Of a DNA stretch of 64,000 nt, positions 52,442-60,708 are shown piece by piece. The notes under the pieces are model-generated. The model had not been told where the DNA came from and did no database searches. It saw only the letters and a list, made by a program, of their open reading frames with translations. Source of the DNA: Rhodopseudomonas palustris (GTDB lineage: Bacteria; Pseudomonadota; Alphaproteobacteria; Rhizobiales; Xanthobacteraceae); contig NZ_QKQS01000023.1 of NCBI RefSeq assembly GCF_003226555.1, forward strand, positions 1,394,702-1,458,701, given 5' to 3'. A program made the translations under genes and the position numbers. Position 1 is the stretch's first letter. Every line of letters begins with the position of its first letter.

Positions 52442-54178
52442 TCAGGTTTGGTGCGCCGGCTGCAGCAGTGTCTTGCGCGCCAGCGCCAGCCCCATCAGCA
52501 CGAATGCCGAGGTCGCTTCCGGGCCGCCTACCAGGATGCGCGTCGGCGTCTTCATCTTGTTCCACTCATAGGCTTTGAATGGCGCGCGGCCGCCTTCGCC
52601 GAGATGGCTGAGGATACAATGCAGCGCCGGCGCGACGTGCTGAGTGTCGCCGCCGAGATGGCCGAGTGCGATCAGCGCCAGCGCGGCGTCGAACACGTTC
52701 ATCTCCTTGGCGATCAGTTCGTCCTGCACATAACTGAGCACGCGCTGCCGGATCGCCTCGAATACGCCGTCCGGATCGATCGCGCGCTTGGCGGCCTCGT
52801 CCAGCGCCCGGAACGCGGCGTAGCAGCGGCCGAAATACGCGCAGTACAATTCGGGCAGATAATACACATGCGATTTCGGTTCGGCGAACGCGCCGCTCGC
52901 CACCAGGCGGCGCTGGAAATCGACAATGCGGCGCACCGTCTCCAGCCGTGACGGCGTCTCGACGATCCGCCACCGCGCGCAATTGCGGAAACTGACTTCG
53001 AGCACGTCGAGATTGAGCGTCGGATCGAGATCGTTGCCGAATGGGCGGTCGCCGGCGAGGCTGTCGATCCAGGTGACGATGCCGCCGTCGTAATCGACGT
53101 TGTCGTTGAGCGGCACGGTAACCATCGGCGCGTTGCTGCCGGCACGAACCTGATAGGCGCGGTACAGGTCGATCAGCGGCTGATCGATGATCGGATCGGA
53201 CGAATTCGCCTGGGTTGCGGCCGAGATCGAGCAGGCGGTGGTGTCGCAATCCGGTACGTAAATGCCGAAGCCGAGGTTCTGTTTGACCTTGGCAAAGAAC
53301 CGTGAGAAGCGCGGATGCGGTGGCGGCGCCAGCGCGGTGATCACGTCGAACGGCTCGCCGTCCGCCGTCCGCACTCGTTCGCGGCTGGTCTTCAGGCAGA
53401 ACTCGGTCATGTCGGCGATCATCCGCCGGGCCGCACGGGTGTCGTCCGGCGTGCCTAGTCCGGTGTCGATGAATCCGAGCAGCGCCTCGATGTAGAACGC
53501 GTCGTAATAGGCCGAGCGATGGCGGATCTGCACCGGCGACCACATCGGCTCGGCGATCCCGCGCCAGCGCGGATTGATCACGCCTGCTGCCGGCGAGCGG
53601 GCGATGAACACCCGTGCCAGGTTGAACAGCAGCGTCGAATTCTTGTAGCAGCGTGAATTGAGCCCGGTCAGCGCCGCGATGAAAGCGCGGCCGTCTAAAT
53701 CCGGATCTCCGATCAGGTTGAAGGCCGCATAGGCCGGAAGAAAGCCGTTGCGGCTCCAGGACTGCAGCAGGTGATCGCCGCAGGCCCGGATCGCGCTGTC
53801 GACGTCGGCGAGCCGTGGCGTCCGCGCCGGGGCCACCCAGCTCGGTGGATGCGGGTGCTCGAGCCTGACGGTGTCGATCAGCTCGGCGATCGGGGCCGCG
53901 ATCGCCGCCCAATCGGGCTCGGCATCGTCGCGCGCGCTGATCAGCGCGTCGCGAACCGCGCGGAACCGGACCGGGTCGTGCAACTCCGGCAGCCCGGCCT
54001 TGCGCAGCAGCGGCCGCAGCGCCGGGTTGGCGAGCGCGGTCTTGTAGAATTTGGAGATGTGCGGATCGCCGTGCTTATGGCCGAGGAAAACCGGGTCGCA
54101 CAAATCGTACAGCGATGGCGCTAGTTTTCTGGCGGTCAGCGCGCGGTACGCGGCGCCGGCCATCTTCAGCACATCCAT
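52442..54178 (-). CDS. Orphan 578-aa protein, possibly an alpha/alpha-toroid fold
   Basis: I do not recognise the family. There is no signal peptide. The N-terminal part (M-D-V-L-K-M-A-G-A-A-Y-R) is helical. The sequence is rich in helices separated by turns, with Y-D-G-G-I-V-T-W-I-D, Y-L-P-E-L-Y-C-A-Y-F-G-R-C-Y-A and A-L-A-L-I-A-L-G-H-L-G-G, reminiscent of terpenoid-cyclase-like toroids. A D-x-D-D-type catalytic motif typical of cyclases is not evident. The ATG at 54178 is preceded by a leader with no strong Shine-Dalgarno. Confidence 0.7.
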   Translation of the reverse strand: MDVLKMAGAAYRALTARKLAPSLYDLCDPVFLGHKHGDPHISKFYKTALANPALRPLLRKAGLPELHDPVRFRAVRDALISARDDAEPDWAAIAAPIAELIDTVRLEHPHPPSWVAPARTPRLADVDSAIRACGDHLLQSWSRNGFLPAYAAFNLIGDPDLDGRAFIAALTGLNSRCYKNSTLLFNLARVFIARSPAAGVINPRWRGIAEPMWSPVQIRHRSAYYDAFYIEALLGFIDTGLGTPDDTRAARRMIADMTEFCLKTSRERVRTADGEPFDVITALAPPPHPRFSRFFAKVKQNLGFGIYVPDCDTTACSISAATQANSSDPIIDQPLIDLYRAYQVRAGSNAPMVTVPLNDNVDYDGGIVTWIDSLAGDRPFGNDLDPTLNLDVLEVSFRNCARWRIVETPSRLETVRRIVDFQRRLVASGAFAEPKSHVYYLPELYCAYFGRCYAAFRALDEAAKRAIDPDGVFEAIRQRVLSYVQDELIAKEMNVFDAALALIALGHLGGDTQHVAPALHCILSHLGEGGRAPFKAYEWNKMKTPTRILVGGPEATSAFVLMGLALARKTLLQPAHQT

Positions 54179-54619
54179 GATCGTCTTCCGCGCGCCTGAA
54201 CGTCTTCCAGACATTGAGAAATTGCATGGACGGGCGGGGATTACAAACCCGCCGCATCCGGCCGTGCTCCGACCCGGCGGGCCGATGGGTAGGACAGAAC
54301 AACCGACGTCCAAAGGTGATTATTGTCGCAGGAATGCTCAGCGAAGCATTCGCCGACGCTAGCAATGCTTTCGCGGCTGCCGCGGTGAAAAGCAGTAGGA
54401 ATAACAAAGGTCAACGGTTCGAAATGGCACCCGCCGGCTCCGGTTCGACGAGCCGAGTTCCTGACGGCTTGCCGGAACGACCTGGAGTCTTTAAGGAGTT
54501 GTTATTGTGCGGCGCCGCAAATTGAGCGCAATTCATACCCAGAACACAACCACTCATCCCTGAACCTGAACGGTAGCGACGCGACGAATGCCTGCGCGCG
54601 CCGATAAGGACGACCGACG
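54179..54619. other. Intergenic region between the orphan gene and pseudo-caspase gene
   Basis: These 441 bp hold a short hairpin (54333-54351, AATGCT...AGCATT) and a very short frame of 18 codons at 54507-54563 with AAGGAG ahead of its GTG. A longer frame of 63 codons (54335-54525) is possible. Neither has a recognisable product. Confidence 0.35.
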
Positions 54620-55483
54620 ATGAAGATCCGATTGCATCGCTTGTCACGGCGGACCCTCACCGCGGCCGCGGCCTTTGTGGGCGTGGTGTCGCTGGGGATC
54701 GGCGCTCATGCGGCGCTGAACAAGCGCCCGATCGATACCACTCGTGCCGCTCCGGCTGTCGAAGAGGCGAAGGCCTCGTCGTCGCGGTTGGCGCTGGTGA
54801 TCGGCAATGGTCATTATCCGGACGCGGCGGCGCCGCTGCTGCAGCCGATCAACGACGCCCGCGCGCTCAGTGCAAAGCTGCGCGGCGACGGCTACGATGT
54901 CGACATGATCGAGGACGGCAGCCGCAACGACATCCTACGCGCGGTCGAGCGGATCAAGGTCCGCGCCCCCAAGGACGCCACCGTGATGCTGTTCTTCGGC
55001 GGCTATGGCATTCAGTCCGGTCGCGACAACTACATGATCCCGGTCGACGCCAAGATCTGGACCGAGGCCGATGTACGCCGCAGCGGCGTCAGCGTCGAGC
55101 AAGTGCTGGCGGAGCTTAAGGCTGCCGGCGCCCGCACCAGCCTCGCGGTGCTCGATGCCTCGCGCCGCAATCCTTACGAACGGCGCTTCCGCGCCTATTC
55201 GCACGGTCTGGCGCCGATCGAAGCTCCGACCAACGCGCTGGTGCTCTCGGCCGCGACGCCGGGCCAGGTGGCAGACGACGACGATGCCGCCAACAGCAGG
55301 CTGGTCGGTGAATTGATCGATTCGCTGTCGTCTCCGGCGAGCGCCGAGGCGGCTTTCACCAAGACCCGACTCGCGGTGATCAAGGCGACGAGCGGTGCCC
55401 AGGTGCCGTCGATGACGTCGTCGCTGGTCGCCGACGTGCCGTTGGTGCCGGTCGCCGACGCGACGCCCAATACCGGCGGCTGA
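54620..55483 (+). CDS. Caspase-fold protein with both catalytic residues replaced
   Basis: The 287-aa protein has an N-terminal signal or anchor helix (residues about 13-33) and a peptidase C14 (caspase/orthocaspase) domain from residue 55. The start R-L-A-L-V-I-G-N-G-H-Y is typical. The catalytic histidine position reads L-F-F-G-G-Y-G-I-Q (Tyr129 in place of His), and the catalytic cysteine position reads L-D-A-S-R-R-N-P (Ser181 in place of Cys). It therefore looks like an inactive pseudo-orthocaspase exported to the envelope. A terminator follows. Confidence 0.88.
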   Translation: MKIRLHRLSRRTLTAAAAFVGVVSLGIGAHAALNKRPIDTTRAAPAVEEAKASSSRLALVIGNGHYPDAAAPLLQPINDARALSAKLRGDGYDVDMIEDGSRNDILRAVERIKVRAPKDATVMLFFGGYGIQSGRDNYMIPVDAKIWTEADVRRSGVSVEQVLAELKAAGARTSLAVLDASRRNPYERRFRAYSHGLAPIEAPTNALVLSAATPGQVADDDDAANSRLVGELIDSLSSPASAEAAFTKTRLAVIKATSGAQVPSMTSSLVADVPLVPVADATPNTGG

Positions 55484-55514
55484 GCTCTCTTCCCAAACTG
55501 TTGCTTCCAAAAAC

Positions 55515-55552
55515 GAAAAGACCTGACGCGGCGCCCGCGTCAGGTCTTTTTG
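55515..55552. terminator. Bidirectional terminator between pseudo-caspase and alpha-carbonic anhydrase genes
   Basis: GACCTGACGCG pairs with CGCGTCAGGTC around a 6-base loop, with an A-run on the left and a T-run on the right. It serves both convergent genes. Confidence 0.92.
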
Positions 55553-55573
55553 TTGAGCGCGCGCTGGCGCAGA

Positions 55574-56332
55574 TTAGTTGGACTGCAGCACGAAGCGGCG
55601 GTTGTCTTTCTGCACCGGGCGGGCGTTCATCGGATACAGCTTGGCGAACGCTGCGACGTCTTCGGCCGCGACGGTGATCGGGTCGGTCAACACCATCCAG
55701 TCGACGACTTCCGAACATGGCGGCGTCGTCAGCGAGCCTTCGTAGCGATAGTAGGCGAGCTTGGTCGGCAGCAGCGCGTTCGGGTTGATCGCCGGATCGG
55801 CCTTCACCGCCGGTCCCTCGCTCTGCGGCATGGTCGCGACGATCTTGGCGAACGCCGGATTGGCCGCGCCTTCCTGCATCAGCACGCCGACCACGCCGAG
55901 CGTGCCGGACTCCATCCGGTGGACGAAGTGCACTTCCATCGGGAACGACTTGCCGTCGATCTGGTGCTCGCTGGGACAATGGAAATGGAATTGCACCAGT
56001 TTGAAGGTCGCGCCGCCCAGTTTGAGCGTCGACCCCTCGGCCATGTTGAGCTGGATGGTGTGGCCGTTGTTGACGATGGTGTCGGCAGTGTCGGCCCACT
56101 GCACCTGCAGCGGAAACAGGTTGGCGCTGACGGTCGAGCGGATGTCGACCGGCGACTGCTGTACCCCGATCGAGCAGATCTGGTTGGCGGGATCGAGGTC
56201 ACCCCATTTGGCGGGCGCACCGTCGCCCTCGTAGCCCCAATGATGGGCACCTTCGGCGGCAGCGCCGGCGCTGGCGCAAAGCGGACATAGAGCAAGGCCG
56301 GCAAAGGCCTTGAGGATATTGCGACGGTCCAT
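55574..56332 (-). CDS. Alpha-type carbonic anhydrase, exported
   Basis: The 252-aa enzyme interconverts CO2 and bicarbonate in the periplasm. An N-terminal signal with the pair D-R-R-N-I-L-K precedes A-G-A-A-A. The alpha-CA domain begins H-H-W-G-Y-E-G, then Q-S-P-V-D-I-R, the zinc histidines lie in F-H-F-H-C-P-S-E-H and E-V-H-F-V-H, and the C-terminal signature is S-L-T-T-P-P-C-S-E-V-V. It is convergent with the pseudo-caspase gene over a bidirectional terminator. Start at ATG 56332. Confidence 0.95.
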   Translation of the reverse strand: MDRRNILKAFAGLALCPLCASAGAAAEGAHHWGYEGDGAPAKWGDLDPANQICSIGVQQSPVDIRSTVSANLFPLQVQWADTADTIVNNGHTIQLNMAEGSTLKLGGATFKLVQFHFHCPSEHQIDGKSFPMEVHFVHRMESGTLGVVGVLMQEGAANPAFAKIVATMPQSEGPAVKADPAINPNALLPTKLAYYRYEGSLTTPPCSEVVDWMVLTDPITVAAEDVAAFAKLYPMNARPVQKDNRRFVLQSN

Positions 56333-56421
56333 CGACGTCTCCCGGGTTGATGCGCGGGAACTAGCATTGCTCGACGATGGAACAAAGGGAAGTGGGACGA
56401 ATGAACGACGGCGGTGTCTTC

Positions 56422-57054
56422 CTACTGGCTGGCCCAGACGATGCGGCCGATCCACTCGACCTCTGACGGCATCAGAGTGCGGTCTGGATGGCTGGGATTG
56501 AGCGATGTCAGTTCGATCAGCTTGGCGGTGCGGCGCTTCAATTCCTTCACCATCACTTCACCTTTGATGGTCTTCACCACCACCCGGTCGCCGCGGCGAA
56601 CCGCGGCGCTGGGCGAAACCACGACGATGTCGCCGTCCCGATATGCCGGCTTCATCGAATCACCTGAGATCTGCAGCGCATAGGCGTGCTCGTCGCTGAT
56701 CGACGGCAGCCCGACTTCGTCCCAGCCCTTGCCGACCGGAAAGCCGCCGTCGTCGAAATAGCCGCCGGCGCCGGCCTGGGCGAGGCCGAGCAGCGGCACC
56801 GACTGCACCACCCGCGGCCGGTCGGAGATCAGCTGCACAAAGGTGTCGATCGCGGTGTTGGTGGCCTGCAGTGCCTTGGCGACCGATTCGGTCGAAGGCC
56901 AGCGTTCGCGGCCGTCATTGGTGATCCGTTTCGACTTGTTGAAGGTGGTTGGATCGAGGCCGGACTTCTTGGCGAGCCCGGAGGGCGAGAGGCCGGATCG
57001 TTCCGCAAGCCTGTCGAGTGCGGTCCAGATCTGATCGTGCGTCAGCATTTGCAT
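56422..57054 (-). CDS. Helix-turn-helix/S24 LexA-like repressor
   Basis: The 210-aa protein has an N-terminal helix-turn-helix (L-A-K-K-S-G-L-D-P-T-T-F-N-K) and a C-terminal S24 peptidase domain. The serine nucleophile is in I-S-G-D-S-M-K-P and the lysine in V-V-V-K-T-I-K-G. Such phage-type repressors cleave themselves in the presence of RecA filaments. There is no other phage gene nearby, so this is a stand-alone regulator. A set of TTGC half-sites in the upstream gap may be its operator. Start could also be GTG at 57063. Confidence 0.88.
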   Translation of the reverse strand: MQMLTHDQIWTALDRLAERSGLSPSGLAKKSGLDPTTFNKSKRITNDGRERWPSTESVAKALQATNTAIDTFVQLISDRPRVVQSVPLLGLAQAGAGGYFDDGGFPVGKGWDEVGLPSISDEHAYALQISGDSMKPAYRDGDIVVVSPSAAVRRGDRVVVKTIKGEVMVKELKRRTAKLIELTSLNPSHPDRTLMPSEVEWIGRIVWASQ

Positions 57055-57112
57055 CGGAGGCACCCAGATGCGCCGTCGCGCCGGCGCGAAACGATCTTGA
57101 GACTAGGAATTA

Positions 57113-57138
57113 TTGCCTCAATTTGCGGCATTATGCAA
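57113..57138. promoter_or_regulatory. TTGC half-sites, possible operator of the S24 repressor
   Basis: TTGC occurs at 57113-57116 and 57123-57126, one helical turn apart, and GCAA at 57135-57138 forms an inverted repeat TTGC-N8-GCAA with the second. The cluster lies 59-84 bp upstream of the repressor start. The rest of the 323-bp gap up to the DUF952 gene shows nothing recognisable. Confidence 0.4.
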
Positions 57139-57377
57139 TCCCGCCCGATGACAAAATCGCGGCCTCTTGCAGAGCTCCAGGGCGGCCGATACGGTCGTGC
57201 CGAGGTTCGGCCGATGGCCGGGCGACCGAACGCGCGCGGATCCGCTATGCCGGATTCGACTTTGCGCTCCCGACGTGCGCAACTTATTGTTTCAGCGGAT
57301 GTTTCGGTCGCCCGGGGATCGGCGGGACCGATCGCCGCCGACCCTGAAACCAGCCGCAACGACGGGAATCCGCGCCC

Positions 57378-57722
57378 TTGCGCACGATTTACAAGATCTG
57401 TGACGCCGCGGCCTGGCGCGACGCCGAACGGGCCGGCCTGTACCGCGGCAGCGCCGACGATGCCCGCGACGGCTTCATCCATTTCTCGACCGCGCCGCAG
57501 CTCCCCGGGACGCTGGCCAAGCACTATGCCGGCCAGACCGGTCTGAAGCTGGTCGCGGTCGATGCCGATGCGCTCGGCGACCGGCTGCGCTGGGAGTCGT
57601 CGCGCGGCGGCGAGTTGTTTCCGCATCTGTACGGCGAGCTGGCGCTGTCGGCGGTCACCGGCGTGCAGGATCTCGCCACCCGCCCAGATGGCAGCCACGT
57701 CGTGCCGGAGCTCGCGTCGTGA
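57378..57722 (+). CDS. DUF952 family protein
   Basis: The 114-aa protein starts with TTG and reads M-R-T-I-Y-K-I-C-D-A-A-A-W, then D-G-F-I-H-F-S-T-A, which is the DUF952 signature. The family lies next to pyrD in many alphaproteobacteria and has no assigned activity. Its stop overlaps the pyrD start (GTGA), so the two are coupled. GGGAA precedes the TTG. Confidence 0.88.
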   Translation: MRTIYKICDAAAWRDAERAGLYRGSADDARDGFIHFSTAPQLPGTLAKHYAGQTGLKLVAVDADALGDRLRWESSRGGELFPHLYGELALSAVTGVQDLATRPDGSHVVPELAS

Positions 57723-58813
57723 TTCGCGCGTTCGATGCCGTCTCGTTGCCGCTGCTGCGCTGGCTCGACCCGGAGGACGCGCATCGGCTCGCGATCCAGG
57801 GCCTCAAGCTGTGGCCGCCGGTCAAGCCGCGCCCCGACAATCCCAGGCTCGCGGTGCGCGCCTTCGGGCTGAATTTTCCCAATCCGGTCGGCATCGCCGC
57901 CGGCTTCGACAAGAATGCCGAAGCGCCGGATGCGCTGCTGCGGCTCGGCTTCGGCTTCGTCGAGGTCGGCACCGTGACGCCCCGGCCGCAGGCCGGCAAT
58001 CCGCGGCCGCGGCTGTTCCGGCTGGACCGCGACGAAGCAGTGATCAACCGCATGGGCTTCAACAACGACGGCGCCGAGGCGGTGCTACGCCGGCTGGCGG
58101 CGCGCGCGCAATATGGCGGCATCGTCGGGGTCAATGTCGGCGCCAACAAGGACAGCGACGATCGGGTGGCGGACTACGTCAAGCTGATCGAGACCTTCGC
58201 GCCGCTGGCCAGCTACTTCACCGTCAACGTCTCGTCGCCGAACACGCCGGGCCTGCGCAATCTGCAGCAGGCCGCCGCGCTCGACGATCTGCTTGCGCGG
58301 GTGATCGACGCCCGCGAGCGGGTGCGATCGGCGGCGGGTGATACACCGGTGCTGCTCAAAATCGCGCCCGATCTGTCGCTCGGCGAACTCGACGACGTCG
58401 TGCACATCGCCCGGTCCCGCCGGGTCGACGGCATGATCGTCGCCAACACCACGCTGTCGCGCTCGCCGACGCTGCGCGAGCGGACGAAGATGAACGAACA
58501 GGGCGGGCTGTCCGGTCGGCCGCTGTTCCGGCTGTCGACCCGGATGGTGGCGGAGACCTATGTGCGCGCCGAGGGGGCGTTCCCGCTGATCGGCGTCGGC
58601 GGCATCGATTCCGGCGGCGCCGCGCTGACCAAGATCCGCGCCGGCGCGACGCTGGTCCAGTTGTATTCGGCGCTGGTCTATAAGGGCCTCGGCCTGGTCG
58701 AAAGCATCAAGGCCGACCTCGCCTCGACACTGCTCCGCACCGGTCGCGAGTCCCTGGCCGAAATCGTCGGCGCCGACGCGCCGATGATCACCGCGGAAGA
58801 ATGGCCGATCTGA
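57719..58813 (+). CDS. pyrD: Dihydroorotate dehydrogenase (quinone), class 2
   Basis: The 364-aa membrane-associated flavoenzyme oxidises dihydroorotate to orotate in pyrimidine synthesis and passes electrons to quinone. Class 2 features are the N-terminal helix region, N-P-V-G-I-A-A-G-F-D-K-N, the catalytic serine near N-V-S-S-P-N-T-P-G-L-R, and F-P-L-I-G-V-G-G-I-D-S-G-G-A. The GTG at 57719 overlaps the DUF952 stop. It is followed by a long palindromic repeat. Confidence 0.96.
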   Translation: MIRAFDAVSLPLLRWLDPEDAHRLAIQGLKLWPPVKPRPDNPRLAVRAFGLNFPNPVGIAAGFDKNAEAPDALLRLGFGFVEVGTVTPRPQAGNPRPRLFRLDRDEAVINRMGFNNDGAEAVLRRLAARAQYGGIVGVNVGANKDSDDRVADYVKLIETFAPLASYFTVNVSSPNTPGLRNLQQAAALDDLLARVIDARERVRSAAGDTPVLLKIAPDLSLGELDDVVHIARSRRVDGMIVANTTLSRSPTLRERTKMNEQGGLSGRPLFRLSTRMVAETYVRAEGAFPLIGVGGIDSGGAALTKIRAGATLVQLYSALVYKGLGLVESIKADLASTLLRTGRESLAEIVGADAPMITAEEWPI

Positions 58814-58840
58814 GCGGCGGAAGGTCTGCTGCTCACACCC

Positions 58841-58981
58841 CGCGTCATTCCGGGGCGCTCGCGCAGCGAGCGAACGCGGAATCCCGCAGTAATCGGCCGA
58901 AGAAGTCTGCCTCGCAGGATTGCTGAAGGGCCCTGAATCTCCAGATTCCGGGTTCGCGCTATGCGCGCCCGGAATGACGCG
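58841..58981. repeat. Inverted repeat of the CGCGTCATTCC family
   Basis: The arms CGCGTCATTCCGG (from 58841) and CCGGAATGACGCG (to 58981) are exact complements, and the inner stretches CGCGAACGCGGAATC and GATTCCGGGTTCGCG pair in part. This is a repeat family different from the CGTCATTGCGAG one. It lies between the convergent pyrD and MBL-fold genes. Confidence 0.8.
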
Positions 58982-58991
58982 CTGAGAGTCT

Positions 58992-59726
58992 CTACAACGG
59001 CACGATCAGTCCGTCGCTCGCCGCCATGTGCGGGACGGTGTCGAGCTTGTGCAGCACCTCGTCGCCCATGTGGGTGAGGATCACGCGCTTCGGGTTGATC
59101 TGCGGCAGGTGGGTTTCCAGCACTTTCAGGCTGATGTGGTTCTTCACCGTGCGGTCGTAGGTGTAGGCCTCGCAGATGAACAGGTCGGCGTCATGCGCCG
59201 CGTCGACCAGCTGCTCAGTCCATTGCGTATCGCCGCTATAGGCGAGAATCCGCCCTTCAGCTTCGATCCGGTAGGCGAAGAACGGTCCGCCGGAATCGCC
59301 ATGGATCACCGGGAACGGCGTCACCGTTACGGCGCCGAATTGTCGCTCCACGCCGGGCTCGAGGGCGATCACCTGGAGATCGAAGCTCGGCTTGGTCGCC
59401 GACGAATGCTCGAACATCGCCTCCATCAGTCGCGTCAGCCGGATCTCGATGCCTTGCGGGCCGGCGATCACCAGCGGCCGCTTGCGCTTCAGGAACTGCG
59501 CGTCGAGCATCAGAAACGGCAGCCCGCCGAAATGATCTGCGTGGAAATGCGTGATCAGAATCAGGTCGAGATCTTCGCGCAGAATCCCGTAGCGCTTCAG
59601 CGCCGGCATCGAGGTGGCGCCGCAGTCGATCAGGAAATTGACGCTCTGCCCCGAGACGTGAAAACAGGTGTTGAGCCGGCCACCGGAGCCGATCGCGTCG
59701 CCACAGCCGACAAATCGTACCTGCAT
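58992..59726 (-). CDS. MBL-fold metallohydrolase (RNase Z-like)
   Basis: The 244-aa protein belongs to the metallo-beta-lactamase superfamily, with the metal motif T-H-F-H-A-D-H-F-G-G (H-x-H-x-D-H, about residues 60-65), S-G-D-T-Q-W and a late H in L-T-H-M-G-D-E. It resembles arylsulfatase/RNase Z-type enzymes that cleave phosphodiesters or thioesters. It has no export signal. The specific substrate is unknown. Confidence 0.9.
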   Translation of the reverse strand: MQVRFVGCGDAIGSGGRLNTCFHVSGQSVNFLIDCGATSMPALKRYGILREDLDLILITHFHADHFGGLPFLMLDAQFLKRKRPLVIAGPQGIEIRLTRLMEAMFEHSSATKPSFDLQVIALEPGVERQFGAVTVTPFPVIHGDSGGPFFAYRIEAEGRILAYSGDTQWTEQLVDAAHDADLFICEAYTYDRTVKNHISLKVLETHLPQINPKRVILTHMGDEVLHKLDTVPHMAASDGLIVPL

Positions 59727-59864
59727 TTCGCGTTCCGTCGAACTGGCTCAGATGCCGTCACTCAGCTCTAGGCCGTCTGTGCCCGGAACGTAACCCGTAC
59801 CATCGCCGGATGCCGCGACCGTTGCGCGCAGGCACGCATCGGTCGCGCCCCGCCGATCGCGTTG

Positions 59865-60572
59865 CTAGACCAGTTCGACCTTGCCGCTGGCGAGATCGTA
59901 CACGCCGCCGACCACCCGCAGTTTCTTGCTATTCACCATCTCGGCGAGGATAGGCTTCGATTCCTGCAACTGCCGGACATTGGCGCGGACGTTGGCGATG
60001 ACCGCTTGATGTCGCAGATTCTCTTCCTTGCTCTTCAGCACCGGCTCGATGCCGGGCTTCATCGCCCGCACCAGATCGGCGATATGGCCGGGCAGGTCGT
60101 TGCCCTTCTGCAGCGCCGCGACGGTGGCGTTGACGGCGCCGCAATTGCTGTGGCCGAGCACCATGATCACCTTGGTGCCGAGCACCGCGGCGCCGTATTC
60201 GAGGCTGGCGAGCCCGTCGGGCGTGACGAAGTTGCCGGCGACGCGCACCACGAACAGGCTGCCTGGACCTTGGTCGAAGGCGAGCTCCGGCGCGACGCGG
60301 GAATCCGCGCAGCCGAGGATCGCGGCGAACGGCGCCTGGCTCTGCGCACGCGCAGCGCGGCCCGCCGAGAAATCACGCTCGCGCATCTGACCGGCGATGT
60401 AGCGCTCGTTGCCCTGCATCAGCTTGTCGAGCGCGGCGTCGGGCGTATCGCTCGGCGCATTCGCCTGGGTCTGCGCCTGCGCGGCGAGCGGCAGTGAGGC
60501 CGCGGCGAGCAGGCCGAGGCCGCCGGCCATCAGAGTTCGTCGCGATACATCGCTGCGGCACGTCTCGCACAT
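59865..60572 (-). CDS. Beta-type carbonic anhydrase, exported
   Basis: The 235-aa enzyme begins with a twin-arginine signal (S-R-R-T-L-M) and a hydrophobic stretch ending Q-A-Q-A, so it is a periplasmic beta-carbonic anhydrase. Zinc ligands are the cysteine in L-G-C-A-D-S-R, the histidine and cysteine in L-G-H-S-N-C-G-A-V, with the catalytic pair D-S-R. It lies 3.5 kb from the alpha-type enzyme, so the strain has two exported carbonic anhydrases in this window. Confidence 0.93.
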   Translation of the reverse strand: MCETCRSDVSRRTLMAGGLGLLAAASLPLAAQAQTQANAPSDTPDAALDKLMQGNERYIAGQMRERDFSAGRAARAQSQAPFAAILGCADSRVAPELAFDQGPGSLFVVRVAGNFVTPDGLASLEYGAAVLGTKVIMVLGHSNCGAVNATVAALQKGNDLPGHIADLVRAMKPGIEPVLKSKEENLRHQAVIANVRANVRQLQESKPILAEMVNSKKLRVVGGVYDLASGKVELV

Positions 60573-60708
60573 TCCGTCTCTCCCTTGTTCGATCTGTTAT
60601 GTAGGAGTGATGGTATTTGTGGAACTGCGATCTGCGAAGAGATGATTTCTCGCACGCGATACGGGTATCAACACCGCGTTAATTCCGCGAACCAAGTTTG
60701 AGACAAAT

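Noticed and set aside
54335..54525. 63-codon frame before the pseudo-caspase gene
   Set aside because: No clear ribosome site or conserved feature; left as part of the intergenic note.
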